This document shows positions 1 to 7,250 of a stretch of DNA of 11,990 bases, piece by piece. The DNA is taken from positions 1 through 11,990 of the forward strand of contig DASQHM010000203.1 of assembly GCA_035632095.1 (NCBI GenBank). Direction: 5' to 3'. The position numbers and the translations under genes were made by a program. The stretch is from DASQHM01 sp035632095 (GTDB lineage: Bacteria; Pseudomonadota; Alphaproteobacteria; Ferrovibrionales; Ferrovibrionaceae). How positions within the stretch are numbered: position 1 is the first letter of the stretch; each line of letters starts with the position of its first letter. Below the pieces are notes generated by a model that saw nothing but the letters and a program-made list of their open reading frames with translations, had not been told where the DNA came from and ran no database searches.

Positions 1-1470
1 CGGACCCGTGCTGACCCACGTCCCGGTATTCAGCTTGAAGTCTTCCGCCACGCGCCCATCGAAGCGCAACCCCTGTTTGGGATCGTCCGGGTCGACGAAT
101 TTGCCGGCATCGCCGATCTTGTAGAAACCCTCCTCGTCGAAGGCTTCCGCCGTCAAATCGGGCCGCCGCAGATAGCCGGGCGTCACGTTGGGGCCGCGCA
201 CGCGGAGTTCATACTTGCCGCCGTTCGGCACCATCTTGACCTCGCACCCCGGCAACGGCAGGCCGATGATGCCGCTGCCCTCGACGGCCCAATGCAAGGT
301 CGTCACCACCGGCGCCGTTTCGGTCGATCCCCAACCGGTGGTGAACGCGATGCGCTCGCCGGACGTGCGGATCGAGAGTTCCTGATAGCGCTCCCAAAGC
401 TCCTGGGGCAGGCTCGCGCCGCCGTAAGCAAGCGACTTCAGGTTCTTGAAGAAACTCCGCCGCAGCGCTTCGTCGGCATCGAGGTGATCGGCCAGCATGG
501 CATAACCAACCGGCACGTTGGCGAAGGACGTGGGCGAAATTTCCTTCAGGTTCGCGACCGTTTGTTCGAACATTCCGGGCAGCGGTCGGCCGCCGTCGAT
601 GTAGATGCTGCCGCCGAGCCGCATGACGCCGTTGAACATGGCGTTGCCGCCCATGGTGTGGTTCCACGGCAGCCAATCCAGCACCACCGGCGGGCTCTCC
701 GGCTCGGGCGCCTGCAGCACTTCCGACATGCGCTGATTGGCGCAGAGCATGCGTTGGGTGTTCAGCACGCCTTTCGGCAGACCTGTCGAACCGGACGTGA
801 ACAGTATTTTCGCCACCGTGCCGTGATCGACGCCGGCATAGGCGCGTTCGACTTCGGAGCCGGATTTTGCGGCAAGCAGATCGGAAAACGCGGAAGCCGG
901 CAGGCTCGCCGGCGGCGACACGGCGACGATCTCCACTCCCTTCAGATCGAGCGCCTTCAGCGCCGATTCGTACATGCGGCCCTGTTGCGCGAAAATCATC
1001 GCCGGCCGGACGAGATCGAAGACGTGACGCAGCTTCCCGTGGTCACGGCTCATGAGCGAGTAGGCGATCGACACGGGCGCGACGGGAACGCCGACCGTCA
1101 TGGCGCCCAACGTCATGATGGCGTGTTCGAGCGTGTTGCCGGACAGAATCATCAGCGGTTTGTCCTGCCCGAGGCCGCGATCGAGCAAGCCTTGTGCGAC
1201 CGCATCCGCTTTGGCGCGCATTTCGCCGTAGGTGAGGCGCATCCAGGCCTTGTCCGGTCCGCGCTCGGCCAGCATCAAGCGATCCGGCGCCTCGTCGGAC
1301 CACCGGCGAAGGTAAGCGATGATGTTCTTCTCGAGATCGCCAAGCGGCCGGGGCGAGCGAAGCACGATCACGCCGTCCCTGCGGCGCTCCACGTCGACCA
1401 TCGGCGCCAGCGAATTCATCTGGCGAAACGGCGGCTTGGCCGCCGCACCGGCTTTCACGCTCTCCTGCAC
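1..1470 (-). CDS. fcs: Feruloyl-CoA synthase-like acyl-CoA ligase (3' end off the window)
   Basis: This is an AMP-forming CoA ligase that should activate a carboxylic acid, probably a hydroxycinnamate such as ferulate, through an acyl-adenylate to its CoA thioester in the cytoplasm. The 490 visible codons have no stop and run off the left edge; family members are about 620 residues, so the C-terminal lid with the catalytic lysine is missing from view. Visible motifs are the phosphate-binding loop TSGSTGLPKG (residues 225-234), GWGSTET (379-385), YKIGDAG (450-456) and DGRVAEDFKL (471-480). Stretches such as LDWLPWNHTMGGN (264-276) and GTWVSTGP (483-490) match what I remember of feruloyl-CoA synthases rather than of generic fatty-acid ligases. 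The start is a GTG placed just after a strong AGGAGGAG site. The gene lies 24 bases after livF and is probably the last or a late gene of the transporter operon. The family assignment is strong, but the exact substrate is inferred. Confidence 0.85.
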   Translation of the reverse strand, partial: MQESVKAGAAAKPPFRQMNSLAPMVDVERRRDGVIVLRSPRPLGDLEKNIIAYLRRWSDEAPDRLMLAERGPDKAWMRLTYGEMRAKADAVAQGLLDRGLGQDKPLMILSGNTLEHAIMTLGAMTVGVPVAPVSIAYSLMSRDHGKLRHVFDLVRPAMIFAQQGRMYESALKALDLKGVEIVAVSPPASLPASAFSDLLAAKSGSEVERAYAGVDHGTVAKILFTSGSTGLPKGVLNTQRMLCANQRMSEVLQAPEPESPPVVLDWLPWNHTMGGNAMFNGVMRLGGSIYIDGGRPLPGMFEQTVANLKEISPTSFANVPVGYAMLADHLDADEALRRSFFKNLKSLAYGGASLPQELWERYQELSIRTSGERIAFTTGWGSTETAPVVTTLHWAVEGSGIIGLPLPGCEVKMVPNGGKYELRVRGPNVTPGYLRRPDLTAEAFDEEGFYKIGDAGKFVDPDDPKQGLRFDGRVAEDFKLNTGTWVSTGP

Positions 1471-1474
1471 GTCA

Positions 1475-1482
1475 CTCCTCCT
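1475..1482 (-). promoter_or_regulatory. Ribosome binding site of the feruloyl-CoA synthase-like gene
   Basis: The minus strand reads AGGAGGAG, a near-perfect Shine-Dalgarno sequence, four bases before a GTG codon at 1470. This fixes the GTG as the start, because no in-frame ATG occurs until codon 18. Confidence 0.75.
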
Positions 1483-1494
1483 GGCTCAGCGCTC

Positions 1495-2199
1495 CTACAG
1501 GCCGAGATAAGCTTGCCGCACCCGATCATCGTGCAGCAATTCATCACCCGACCCCGTCATGGCGACGCGGCCGTTCTCCAGCACATAAGCACGCTTGGCC
1601 AATTTTAGCGACATCGCCACGTTCTGCTCCACCAGTATGACGGTCAGCCCGTCCTGGTTGAGTCGGCGCACGGTTTGGAACACCTCCTGCACCAAAGCGG
1701 GCGCCAGGCCGAGCGACGGTTCGTCGAACATGATCAAGTCCGGGCAACCCATGAGGCAGCGGCCAATGGCAAGCATCTGCTGTTCGCCACCCGACAAGGT
1801 GCCGGCGGATTGCGTGCGCCGTTCCGCCAACCGCGGAAACATCTGCAGCACGCGTTCCAGGCTTTCACGCTGACGCGACCGCGCGCGGGACACCATGGCA
1901 CCGACTTCGAGGTTTTCCAGGACGGTCATGGTCGGGAAAATTTGTCGCCCCTCCGCCACTTGCCCGACGCCGAGATTGCAGACTCGATGACTGTCGAAGC
2001 CGGTAATGTCCTGATCGCGAAAGCGAATGCTTCCGCTCCGCGGCCGCTCGATGCCGGCAATGGCGCGGATCAGGCTCGATTTGCCGGCGCCGTTGGCGCC
2101 CACGATGGCGACGATGGTGCCTTCAGCAACATCGAGCGAGACTTTGTCGAGCGCCTGCGCATCGCCGTAATACAAATCGAGGTCGCGCACCGCCAGCAT
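1495..2199 (-). CDS. livF: Branched-chain amino acid-type ABC transporter ATPase LivF
   Basis: This is one of two ATPases powering a Liv-type importer at the inner face of the cytoplasmic membrane. With the chosen start it has 234 residues, normal for LivF. It shows Walker A GANGAGKSS (34-42), the LivF-typical VAEGRQIFP (81-89), the ABC signature LSGGEQQ (135-141), Walker B LIMFDEP (155-161) and VEQN (190-193) where most ABC ATPases have the H-loop histidine, which is usual for LivF. I chose the ATG at 2199 because it overlaps the livG stop codon as TGATG, giving translational coupling. An upstream in-frame start at 2226 would add nine residues inside livG and is less likely. The transporter family is certain; the substrate need not be an amino acid, since many such systems beside CoA ligases carry aromatic or other organic acids. 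Confidence 0.93.
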   Translation of the reverse strand: MLAVRDLDLYYGDAQALDKVSLDVAEGTIVAIVGANGAGKSSLIRAIAGIERPRSGSIRFRDQDITGFDSHRVCNLGVGQVAEGRQIFPTMTVLENLEVGAMVSRARSRQRESLERVLQMFPRLAERRTQSAGTLSGGEQQMLAIGRCLMGCPDLIMFDEPSLGLAPALVQEVFQTVRRLNQDGLTVILVEQNVAMSLKLAKRAYVLENGRVAMTGSGDELLHDDRVRQAYLGL

Positions 2200-2921
2200 C
2201 AGAGCGCCTCTTCCCCGAGATAGCATTCGAGCACGGCCGGATCGCGCACGACTTGCTCCGGCGGTCCGGCGCAGATGGTCTCGCCGTGATTAAGCACGAT
2301 CACATGACCCGCAAGAGCCATGACCGCGCGCATGACGTGCTCGATCAAAAGAATGGTGAGGTCCGTCTCGCGGTTCAGGGTGCGAAAGACCTGCACCATC
2401 TGATCGGTTTCCAGAGGGCGCAATCCCGCCATAACCTCGTCGAGCAGCAGGATGCGCGGATGCGTCGCCATGGCGCGCGCAATCTCAAGCCGTTTGCGCT
2501 CCGGCAAGGTCAGGCTCGCGGCCATTTGACCTGCCTTGGGACCGAGACCGACCATATCCAATGCGCGCCGCGCCTCGCCGCGCGCCACCGAGACGCTGCC
2601 CGTCGCATTGAGCGCCCCGACGATGACGTTTTCCTCGACCGTCAATTGCGCAAACGGCCGGACGATCTGAAACGTGCGGCCGATGCCCGCGTGGCAGATC
2701 TGATCCTGGCGCAGACCGTCGATGCGCCGCCCGGCGAGCGTCACCGTCCCGCCGTCCGGCCGGAACGAGCCGGCGATCATGTTGAAGCAGGTGGTCTTCC
2801 CGGCGCCGTTCGGACCGATCAACGCTACGATGCCGCCCTCCGGCACGTCGAAGCTCACCTCGGCCACCGCGCGCAGGCCGCGAAAGGTCTTGGAGATGTT
2901 GCGGACTTCGAGCAGCGCCAT
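2199..2921 (-). CDS. livG: Branched-chain amino acid-type ABC transporter ATPase LivG
   Basis: This is the second ATPase of the Liv-type importer, 240 residues long. Walker A is GPNGAGKTT (36-44), the Q-loop glutamine lies in RTFQIVRPF (Q85), Walker B is ILLLDEVMAGL (157-167) and the H-loop is IEH (H195). The ABC signature is degenerate: LTLPERKRLE (137-146) stands where LSGGQ is expected. I recall the same kind of departure in many LivG proteins, so I read it as family character and not damage. The ATG at 2921 lies three bases after the livM stop codon, and part of the Shine-Dalgarno-like GAGG lies across that stop. The gene ends in the TGATG overlap with livF. Both ATPases should pair with LivH and LivM in one complex. 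Confidence 0.93.
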   Translation of the reverse strand: MALLEVRNISKTFRGLRAVAEVSFDVPEGGIVALIGPNGAGKTTCFNMIAGSFRPDGGTVTLAGRRIDGLRQDQICHAGIGRTFQIVRPFAQLTVEENVIVGALNATGSVSVARGEARRALDMVGLGPKAGQMAASLTLPERKRLEIARAMATHPRILLLDEVMAGLRPLETDQMVQVFRTLNRETDLTILLIEHVMRAVMALAGHVIVLNHGETICAGPPEQVVRDPAVLECYLGEEAL

Positions 2922-2924
2922 GCC

Positions 2925-3938
2925 TCAATCCCCGCTCCGGCGATCGTCGTCGAAGCCGAGCCGCCCTTTCAGTGCCGGCCAAATGCCGTTCGGCAAGAAG
3001 ATGATCACAACCATCAGGCAGACGCCGTAAAACAGCAGCTGCAGGCCCGGCAGGTTGAGGCCGAGCGCGTCTGTGGCACTGCGCAGGCTCTCGGCCAAGA
3101 CGGTCAACACGAACGCGCCCAGCAACGGCCCCACAAGGGTGCCGAGGCCGCCGATGATCGGCCCCAGGATCAACTCGATGGAACGGTTGATGGCGAAAAT
3201 CTGCTCGGGAAACAGATTGTTGTAGTAGAACGCGAAGAACACGCCGCCGAGCGAGGTCATGGCGGCGGACAGCACCACGGCGCGCATCTTATAGCCGAAG
3301 ATGTCGATCCCGAGCGCCTGCGCCGCTTCCTGGTCTTCGCGGATCGCGAGCCAGTAATAACCGGTTTTGCTGCCCCGGAGCGCGCGGCAGAGGAACAGGG
3401 CCAGGGCGCTGAGCGCCAGCATGACGTAATAGAACATCACGGGCGAGCCGCGCAGGTGCAGCAGATCGTTGTGGGTCCGCTGCGCCACCGGAAGGAACAA
3501 TCCCGCCGATGCGCCGACGAAAGAGATATGGTCGAAGCCGATTCGGCTGAATTCGGCGAAGGCGATCGTCAGCAAGGCGAAGTAGACGCCGCTGATGCTG
3601 AAGCGAAAAGCGAGGAATCCGATGACGGCGCCGATCACGGCGCATATCGCCATCGCGGCAACGGCGCCTGCCCAAGGCGACACGCCGTAGCGCACGAACA
3701 GCACCGCCGACACGTAGGCGCCCACGCCGATGTAGAGCGAATGGCCGAGCGAAAGTTGGCCGGCAAAGCCCATCATCACGTTCCATGCCTGGCCGACATA
3801 GGCGAAGTAGAGCACCAGCACCAGGACCGACAGCGCGTAGCTGCCGACCACGAGCGGCGCCAGCAAGAGGCATACGGCCAGCGCTGCCCAGACCGCCAAT
3901 GCCCGCGGCGTGGGCCAATCGAACAGCGCTTGGATCAC
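2925..3938 (-). CDS. livM: Liv-type ABC transporter permease LivM
   Basis: This is one of two membrane permeases of the importer, 337 residues with the chosen start. Long hydrophobic segments run through the protein, and the motif GFAGQLSLGHSLYIGVGAY (57-75) is a hallmark of LivM. The cytoplasmic loop AIREDQEAAQALGID (198-212) is the EAA-like site that contacts the ATPases. The C-terminal tail is short and charged (GFDDDRRSGD). The start is a GTG at 3938 that shares four bases with the livH stop codon as GTGA. The reading frame stays open further upstream to 4187, but that stretch lies inside livH and lacks LivM-like sequence, so I excluded it. The protein is somewhat longer than a minimal LivM core but within the normal range. 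Confidence 0.92.
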   Translation of the reverse strand: MIQALFDWPTPRALAVWAALAVCLLLAPLVVGSYALSVLVLVLYFAYVGQAWNVMMGFAGQLSLGHSLYIGVGAYVSAVLFVRYGVSPWAGAVAAMAICAVIGAVIGFLAFRFSISGVYFALLTIAFAEFSRIGFDHISFVGASAGLFLPVAQRTHNDLLHLRGSPVMFYYVMLALSALALFLCRALRGSKTGYYWLAIREDQEAAQALGIDIFGYKMRAVVLSAAMTSLGGVFFAFYYNNLFPEQIFAINRSIELILGPIIGGLGTLVGPLLGAFVLTVLAESLRSATDALGLNLPGLQLLFYGVCLMVVIIFLPNGIWPALKGRLGFDDDRRSGD

Positions 3939-4804
3939 GTGCGCTTGCCCATAAGTCCCTGCGGCCGGAACAGCAACACCAGAATGAGCAGCGCGAAGCC
4001 GAACATGCTCTTGGCGGACGGAACCAGCAGCAGTCCCGCCAAGGCTTCGGACAGCCCGATCAGAATGCCGCCGAGCAGCGCGCCGGCCATGCTTCCGAGG
4101 CCGCCCACGATGACGATGGTGAAGCCGAGCAACGTATAGACCGGGCCGAGGGTCGGAGTGACGTCGATCAGCAGCACCATGAGGCAACCCGCGGCGCCAA
4201 CGCAGGCGGCGCCGATGCCGAAGGTCAGGGCATAAAGCCGCTTGACGTCAAGACCGACCACCAGCGCGCCGAGCTGGTTGTCGGCGCAGGCGCGGATCGC
4301 CTTGCCGGTCGGAGCATAGCGAAAGAACGCGAACAGCGCGCTCGCCACCAGGATCGCGGCGGTGGCCGCATAGACCCGAACCTTGTCGAGCAGGATCGGG
4401 CCGATCTGGAACGAGTCGTAGGCGTAGCCGACCTGGGCGTTGCGCGCGTCCGGCCCGAAGATCATCAGCATGCCGTTGGTCAGGATCGTCGCAACCGCGA
4501 CGAGCAGTATGAACTGTGAATGTTCGGGGCGGGTGATGAAGGGATTGATGAGCCGCGATTGGAGAATGTAGCCGAACACGAACAGCAGCACGCCGATCGG
4601 CAGGATCGCCCACAAGGGATCGAGCCTGAACCAGGCGAAGGCGAGCACGGCGGCATACATTGCCACGGTCATCATCTCGCCGTGGGCGAAGTTGACCACC
4701 CGCACCACGCCGAAGATGACCGAAAGACCGAGCGCCATGAGTCCGTAGACCAGACCGGTCAGGACGCCGCCAATCGTGACGTTGGCGAGCAGGTCGAGAG
4801 GCAT
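3935..4804 (-). CDS. livH: Liv-type ABC transporter permease LivH
   Basis: This is the partner permease of LivM, 289 residues and very hydrophobic, consistent with about eight membrane spans. The N-terminal block GLVYGLMALGLSVIFG followed by NFAHGEMM (residues about 17-45) is diagnostic for LivH. The EAA-like loop is ACADNQLGALVVGLDVKR in the second half. The start ATG at 4804 follows the binding-protein stop by 22 bases; the ribosome binding site before it is weak, which fits translation continuing from the upstream gene. It ends in a four-base overlap with livM. Together with LivM it forms the channel through which the ligand passes from the periplasm. Confidence 0.93.
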   Translation of the reverse strand: MPLDLLANVTIGGVLTGLVYGLMALGLSVIFGVVRVVNFAHGEMMTVAMYAAVLAFAWFRLDPLWAILPIGVLLFVFGYILQSRLINPFITRPEHSQFILLVAVATILTNGMLMIFGPDARNAQVGYAYDSFQIGPILLDKVRVYAATAAILVASALFAFFRYAPTGKAIRACADNQLGALVVGLDVKRLYALTFGIGAACVGAAGCLMVLLIDVTPTLGPVYTLLGFTIVIVGGLGSMAGALLGGILIGLSEALAGLLLVPSAKSMFGFALLILVLLFRPQGLMGKRT

Positions 4805-4826
4805 GGGCGGCGATGAGCTTTAGCGA

Positions 4827-6101
4827 TCAGCCGCGGCTGCCCCAGCCCGGCATCGGGAACACCGGCGCGGCTTGGGCCGCCTCTTTCGGCAGCACGACGG
4901 TCGGCTGCTGATTGAGGTTTTGCAGCGCGACCGAGGCGATGTTGTTGTTCTGGCCCTTCTCGTCGAACTGGATCGGGCCGCCGACCATGACGTGCTTTTC
5001 GATCTTGGTGGACCGGAGCGCTTGCATTAAGGCAACCGGTTCGGCGGTCTTCGCGCGGGTATACGCATCGGCGGCGATCAGCAAGGCTTCGAAGGTGAAG
5101 CCGACGTTGAAGATGTGCCCGTACGGCTTGTCGTTCGGGAACTTCTTCTTGAACGCGGCGAGGACGCGCTCCGACACCTCGGATTTCGGGTTGTACCAGG
5201 GCACGTTGCTGGTGCAGTACTCGGAGTACTTGCCTAGTGACGCGTAGAACTGCTCTTCGTACATGCCGGGGCTGCCGGGGCTGATGATGCCCATGGGCTC
5301 GAAGCGTTGCTTCACCATTTCGCGGACAAGCAGGATCGCGTCGTTCAGGCGCGACGTGACCATGACGATGTCGGCGCCGGTCGCCTTTGCGCGCGAAACC
5401 TCCACCGAAAGGTCCTTGGCGGCCGGATCGTAGGCGATTTCCTCGACGATCTTGAACGGCATGTTGAGTGTCGGGAATACCTTGCCGATGCCTTGGGAAA
5501 TCTGCGTGCCGAAGGTGTCGTTCACGTGGAGATACACGGCGGTCTTCGGCGTATGACCGGTCGCGACGAAGTATTCCTTCATCAGTGCCAGTCCGTTGTT
5601 GATGAGCTGCGCCGCGGTCAGGAAGTTGCGCACCACGAACTTGTAGCCCTGCTCGGTGATCTGCGTCGCCGAGGCGATATTCACCACGTAAGGGGTGCCG
5701 TGCTGCTCGGTGACTTGCGCGATGGCGGCGGATTGCCCGGAATCGAACGCGCCGATCAGAACATTGGCGCCGGACGAGATCAGCTTCTCGGCCTGGCTGC
5801 GCGCCACGTCGACGTTCGACTCCGTGTCGGCGTTCATCAGCTCCAGCTTCACCGAATAGCCCATCTCGTTCAGAAGGTCTTGGGCGATATCGGCGCCGCG
5901 CTGGCAGGACTGGCCGATGGCGGCCTCGTAACTCGACTTCGGCAACAGGATGCCGACCTTGAGGGGCGCCATTTGCGCGTTGGCCGGGCGCATCAGCATT
6001 CCACTAGAGACGATGGCAGCGCTTGCGCCGGCGCCGAAGGCGCGGCGGTTCAAGCGGGGGCCTCGCGATTGGCGACGGGCGTCCGACGGGGTGCGATTCA
6101 T
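4827..6101 (-). CDS. Periplasmic ligand-binding protein of the Liv-type ABC transporter, Tat-exported
   Basis: This is the periplasmic receptor that should capture the transported substrate and deliver it to LivHM. It has 424 residues and reads as a type I periplasmic binding protein of the leucine-binding (Peripla_BP_6) class: KVGILLPKSS at 48-57, then ADTESN (91-96) and VLIGAFDSGQS (114-124) typical of the first lobe. The N-terminus is long, with twin arginines in LNRRAFGAG (18-25), a hydrophobic stretch and a likely cleavage after ANA (41-43 region), so export by the Tat pathway is inferred. I chose the ATG at 6101 because GGGAGGGA precedes it at good spacing; the frame is open to 6176 but has no such signal there. 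The ligand is not readable. The nearby feruloyl-CoA synthase-like gene makes a hydroxycinnamate or similar aromatic acid a reasonable guess. Confidence 0.9.
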   Translation of the reverse strand: MNRTPSDARRQSRGPRLNRRAFGAGASAAIVSSGMLMRPANAQMAPLKVGILLPKSSYEAAIGQSCQRGADIAQDLLNEMGYSVKLELMNADTESNVDVARSQAEKLISSGANVLIGAFDSGQSAAIAQVTEQHGTPYVVNIASATQITEQGYKFVVRNFLTAAQLINNGLALMKEYFVATGHTPKTAVYLHVNDTFGTQISQGIGKVFPTLNMPFKIVEEIAYDPAAKDLSVEVSRAKATGADIVMVTSRLNDAILLVREMVKQRFEPMGIISPGSPGMYEEQFYASLGKYSEYCTSNVPWYNPKSEVSERVLAAFKKKFPNDKPYGHIFNVGFTFEALLIAADAYTRAKTAEPVALMQALRSTKIEKHVMVGGPIQFDEKGQNNNIASVALQNLNQQPTVVLPKEAAQAAPVFPMPGWGSRG

Positions 6102-6104
6102 GGG

Positions 6105-6112
6105 TCCCTCCC
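6105..6112 (-). promoter_or_regulatory. Ribosome binding site of the binding-protein gene
   Basis: The minus strand reads GGGAGGGA three bases before the ATG at 6101. It supports this start over the earlier in-frame codon at 6176, which would extend the signal peptide by 25 residues of unlikely sequence. Confidence 0.65.
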
Positions 6113-6120
6113 AGGCTAGT

Positions 6121-6138
6121 TCGGCATGTAGTTGCCGA
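6121..6138. promoter_or_regulatory. Inverted repeat in the leader of the binding-protein gene
   Basis: The arms TCGGCA and TGCCGA are perfect inverted repeats of six bases around a six-base spacer. They sit 20 bases upstream of the binding-protein ATG and downstream of the candidate promoter. This could be an operator for a dimeric regulator or a small hairpin in the mRNA leader. A chance repeat of this length is quite possible in GC-rich DNA. Confidence 0.3.
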
Positions 6139-6156
6139 TTTTTGTTCGTAGACCAA

Positions 6157-6184
6157 ACAATACGCGAAAGCCCCACGGGCTCAA
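6157..6184 (-). promoter_or_regulatory. Weak candidate sigma-70 promoter for the liv genes
   Basis: The minus strand carries TTGAGC (6184-6179) and TATTGT (6162-6157) separated by 16 bases, each matching four of six consensus positions. It lies in the 115-base gap between the oxidoreductase stop and the binding-protein start, and would give a leader of about 50 bases. This gap is the longest between genes in the window and is locally AT-richer, which is the main reason to look for a promoter here. The boxes alone are weak evidence. Confidence 0.3.
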
Positions 6185-6216
6185 AGAGTTTTCAGGACGC
6201 CGCCGGGTCGGGACGC

Positions 6217-7209
6217 TCAGCGATTGACGTCGATGACCACGCGCCCACGCACGTCGCCGCGCAGGATCTTGTCCGCCAGTTCCGGCAGCTTGGACATGGG
6301 TTCGACAGTTGTCATGGCGTCGAGTTTCGCAACGCTCAAGTCCTTCGCCAAACGCGCCCACGCCGCCTCGCGCTTAGGCTTAGGCGCCATGACGGAATCG
6401 ATGCCGAGCAACGACACGCCGCGCAGGATGAACGGGAACACTGAGGCCGGGACGTCGGTGCCGCCGGCGAGCCCGCAGGCGGCGACGGCTCCGCCGTATG
6501 ATGTCTGCGCCAAGACATTCGCCAAAGTTATGCCGCCGACGGAATCCACGCCGCCGCTCCAGCGCTCCTTCTGCATGGGAGGCGCTTTTTCCAGCAGCGC
6601 CGCCCGGTCGACGAAACCCGAAGCGCCGAGGTCTTTCAAGTAATCGTGCGCCGTGGCGCGGCCTGTGGAAGCGATCACCTTGTGGCCGAGTTTCGCCAGC
6701 ACGGCGACGGCGACCGAGCCGACGCCGCCGGCGGCGCCCGTCACGACTACTTCGCGCGCGCCGGGCTTCACGTCGGCATGCTCCAGCGCCAACACGCAGA
6801 GCATGGCGGTGTATCCCGCCGTGCCGATGGCCATGGCCTGCCGCAACGTGAAGGCGCTCGGCAGACGCACCAGCCATTCGGATTTCACCCGCTGCTTCTG
6901 GGTGTAGCCGCCCCAATGGGCTTCCGACATGCCCCAGCCGTTGACGATCACCTTATCGCCGGCTTTCCACTCGGGGCTCCGCGATTCGACGACGGTGCCG
7001 GCGAGGTCGATGCCGCCCACCATGGGCAGCTTGCGCGCGATGCGGCCCTTCCCCGAAACGGCGAGGCCGTCCTTGTAGTTCAGGGTCGAAAAGGCGACGT
7101 CGACCAGGACGTCGTTGTCGGGCAGGTCGCTCACCGACAAGGTTTTGATCGCCGCCTTCGGCTTGCCGTCCACGTCTTCGATGACCACGGCATTGAACTT
7201 GTCGCTCAT
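6217..7209 (-). CDS. acuI: AcuI/YhdH-family NADPH-dependent acrylyl-CoA reductase-like oxidoreductase
   Basis: This is a medium-chain dehydrogenase/reductase of the YhdH/AcuI branch, 330 residues, without the zinc ligands of alcohol dehydrogenases. Characterised AcuI proteins reduce acrylyl-CoA to propionyl-CoA with NADPH. The catalytic-domain signature STLNYKDGLA (41-50) and MVGGIDLAGTV (63-73) are typical. The dinucleotide loop is VTGAAGGVGSVAV (156-168), and STGR (181-184) after the second beta strand fits NADPH preference. The frame also has a GTG at 7215, but AGGGAG overlaps that codon and sits five bases before the ATG at 7209, so I chose the ATG. It follows the thiolase gene by 41 bases and is likely in its operon. 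A role in reducing an enoyl-CoA made during substrate breakdown is inferred; the true substrate could differ from acrylyl-CoA. Confidence 0.85.
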   Translation of the reverse strand: MSDKFNAVVIEDVDGKPKAAIKTLSVSDLPDNDVLVDVAFSTLNYKDGLAVSGKGRIARKLPMVGGIDLAGTVVESRSPEWKAGDKVIVNGWGMSEAHWGGYTQKQRVKSEWLVRLPSAFTLRQAMAIGTAGYTAMLCVLALEHADVKPGAREVVVTGAAGGVGSVAVAVLAKLGHKVIASTGRATAHDYLKDLGASGFVDRAALLEKAPPMQKERWSGGVDSVGGITLANVLAQTSYGGAVAACGLAGGTDVPASVFPFILRGVSLLGIDSVMAPKPKREAAWARLAKDLSVAKLDAMTTVEPMSKLPELADKILRGDVRGRVVIDVNR

Positions 7210-7214
7210 GCTCA

Positions 7215-7220
7215 CTCCCT
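7215..7220 (-). promoter_or_regulatory. Ribosome binding site of the acuI-like gene
   Basis: The minus strand reads AGGGAG five bases before the ATG at 7209. It overlaps the alternative GTG start at 7215, which argues against use of that codon. Confidence 0.6.
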
Positions 7221-7250
7221 GCGCGCACCCATCCCCATCGGCCGATCCAA

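Noticed and set aside
137..146. Residue stretch of LivG lacking LSGGQ (residues 137-146 of the protein at 2199-2921) read as a broken ABC signature
   Set aside because: LTLPERKRLE-type signatures are common in LivG proteins as I recall them, and all other nucleotide-binding motifs are intact, so there is no sign of decay. The positions here are residue numbers.
292..1608. A 438-codon plus-strand open frame over the ligase gene
   Set aside because: It is antisense to a strongly conserved CoA ligase and extends into livF. It has no start context or domain and looks like a GC-driven shadow.
2253..4139. A 628-codon open frame on the plus strand, antisense to livG, livM and livH
   Set aside because: Its composition is rich in His, Gln, Arg, Asp and Ala with no recognisable domain, as expected for the antisense frame of GC-rich genes. 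All three underlying minus-strand genes are clear family members.
3938..4187. Upstream extension of livM by 83 codons
   Set aside because: The extension lies inside livH in another frame and is not LivM-like. The GTG at 3938 overlapping the livH stop gives a normal-length LivM.
6169..6181. Five-base hairpin AGCCC-CAC-GGGCT as an intrinsic terminator of the acuI-like gene
   Set aside because: The stem is short and the minus strand has only a few T residues after it. It also lies within the spacer of the candidate promoter, so its assignment would be arbitrary.
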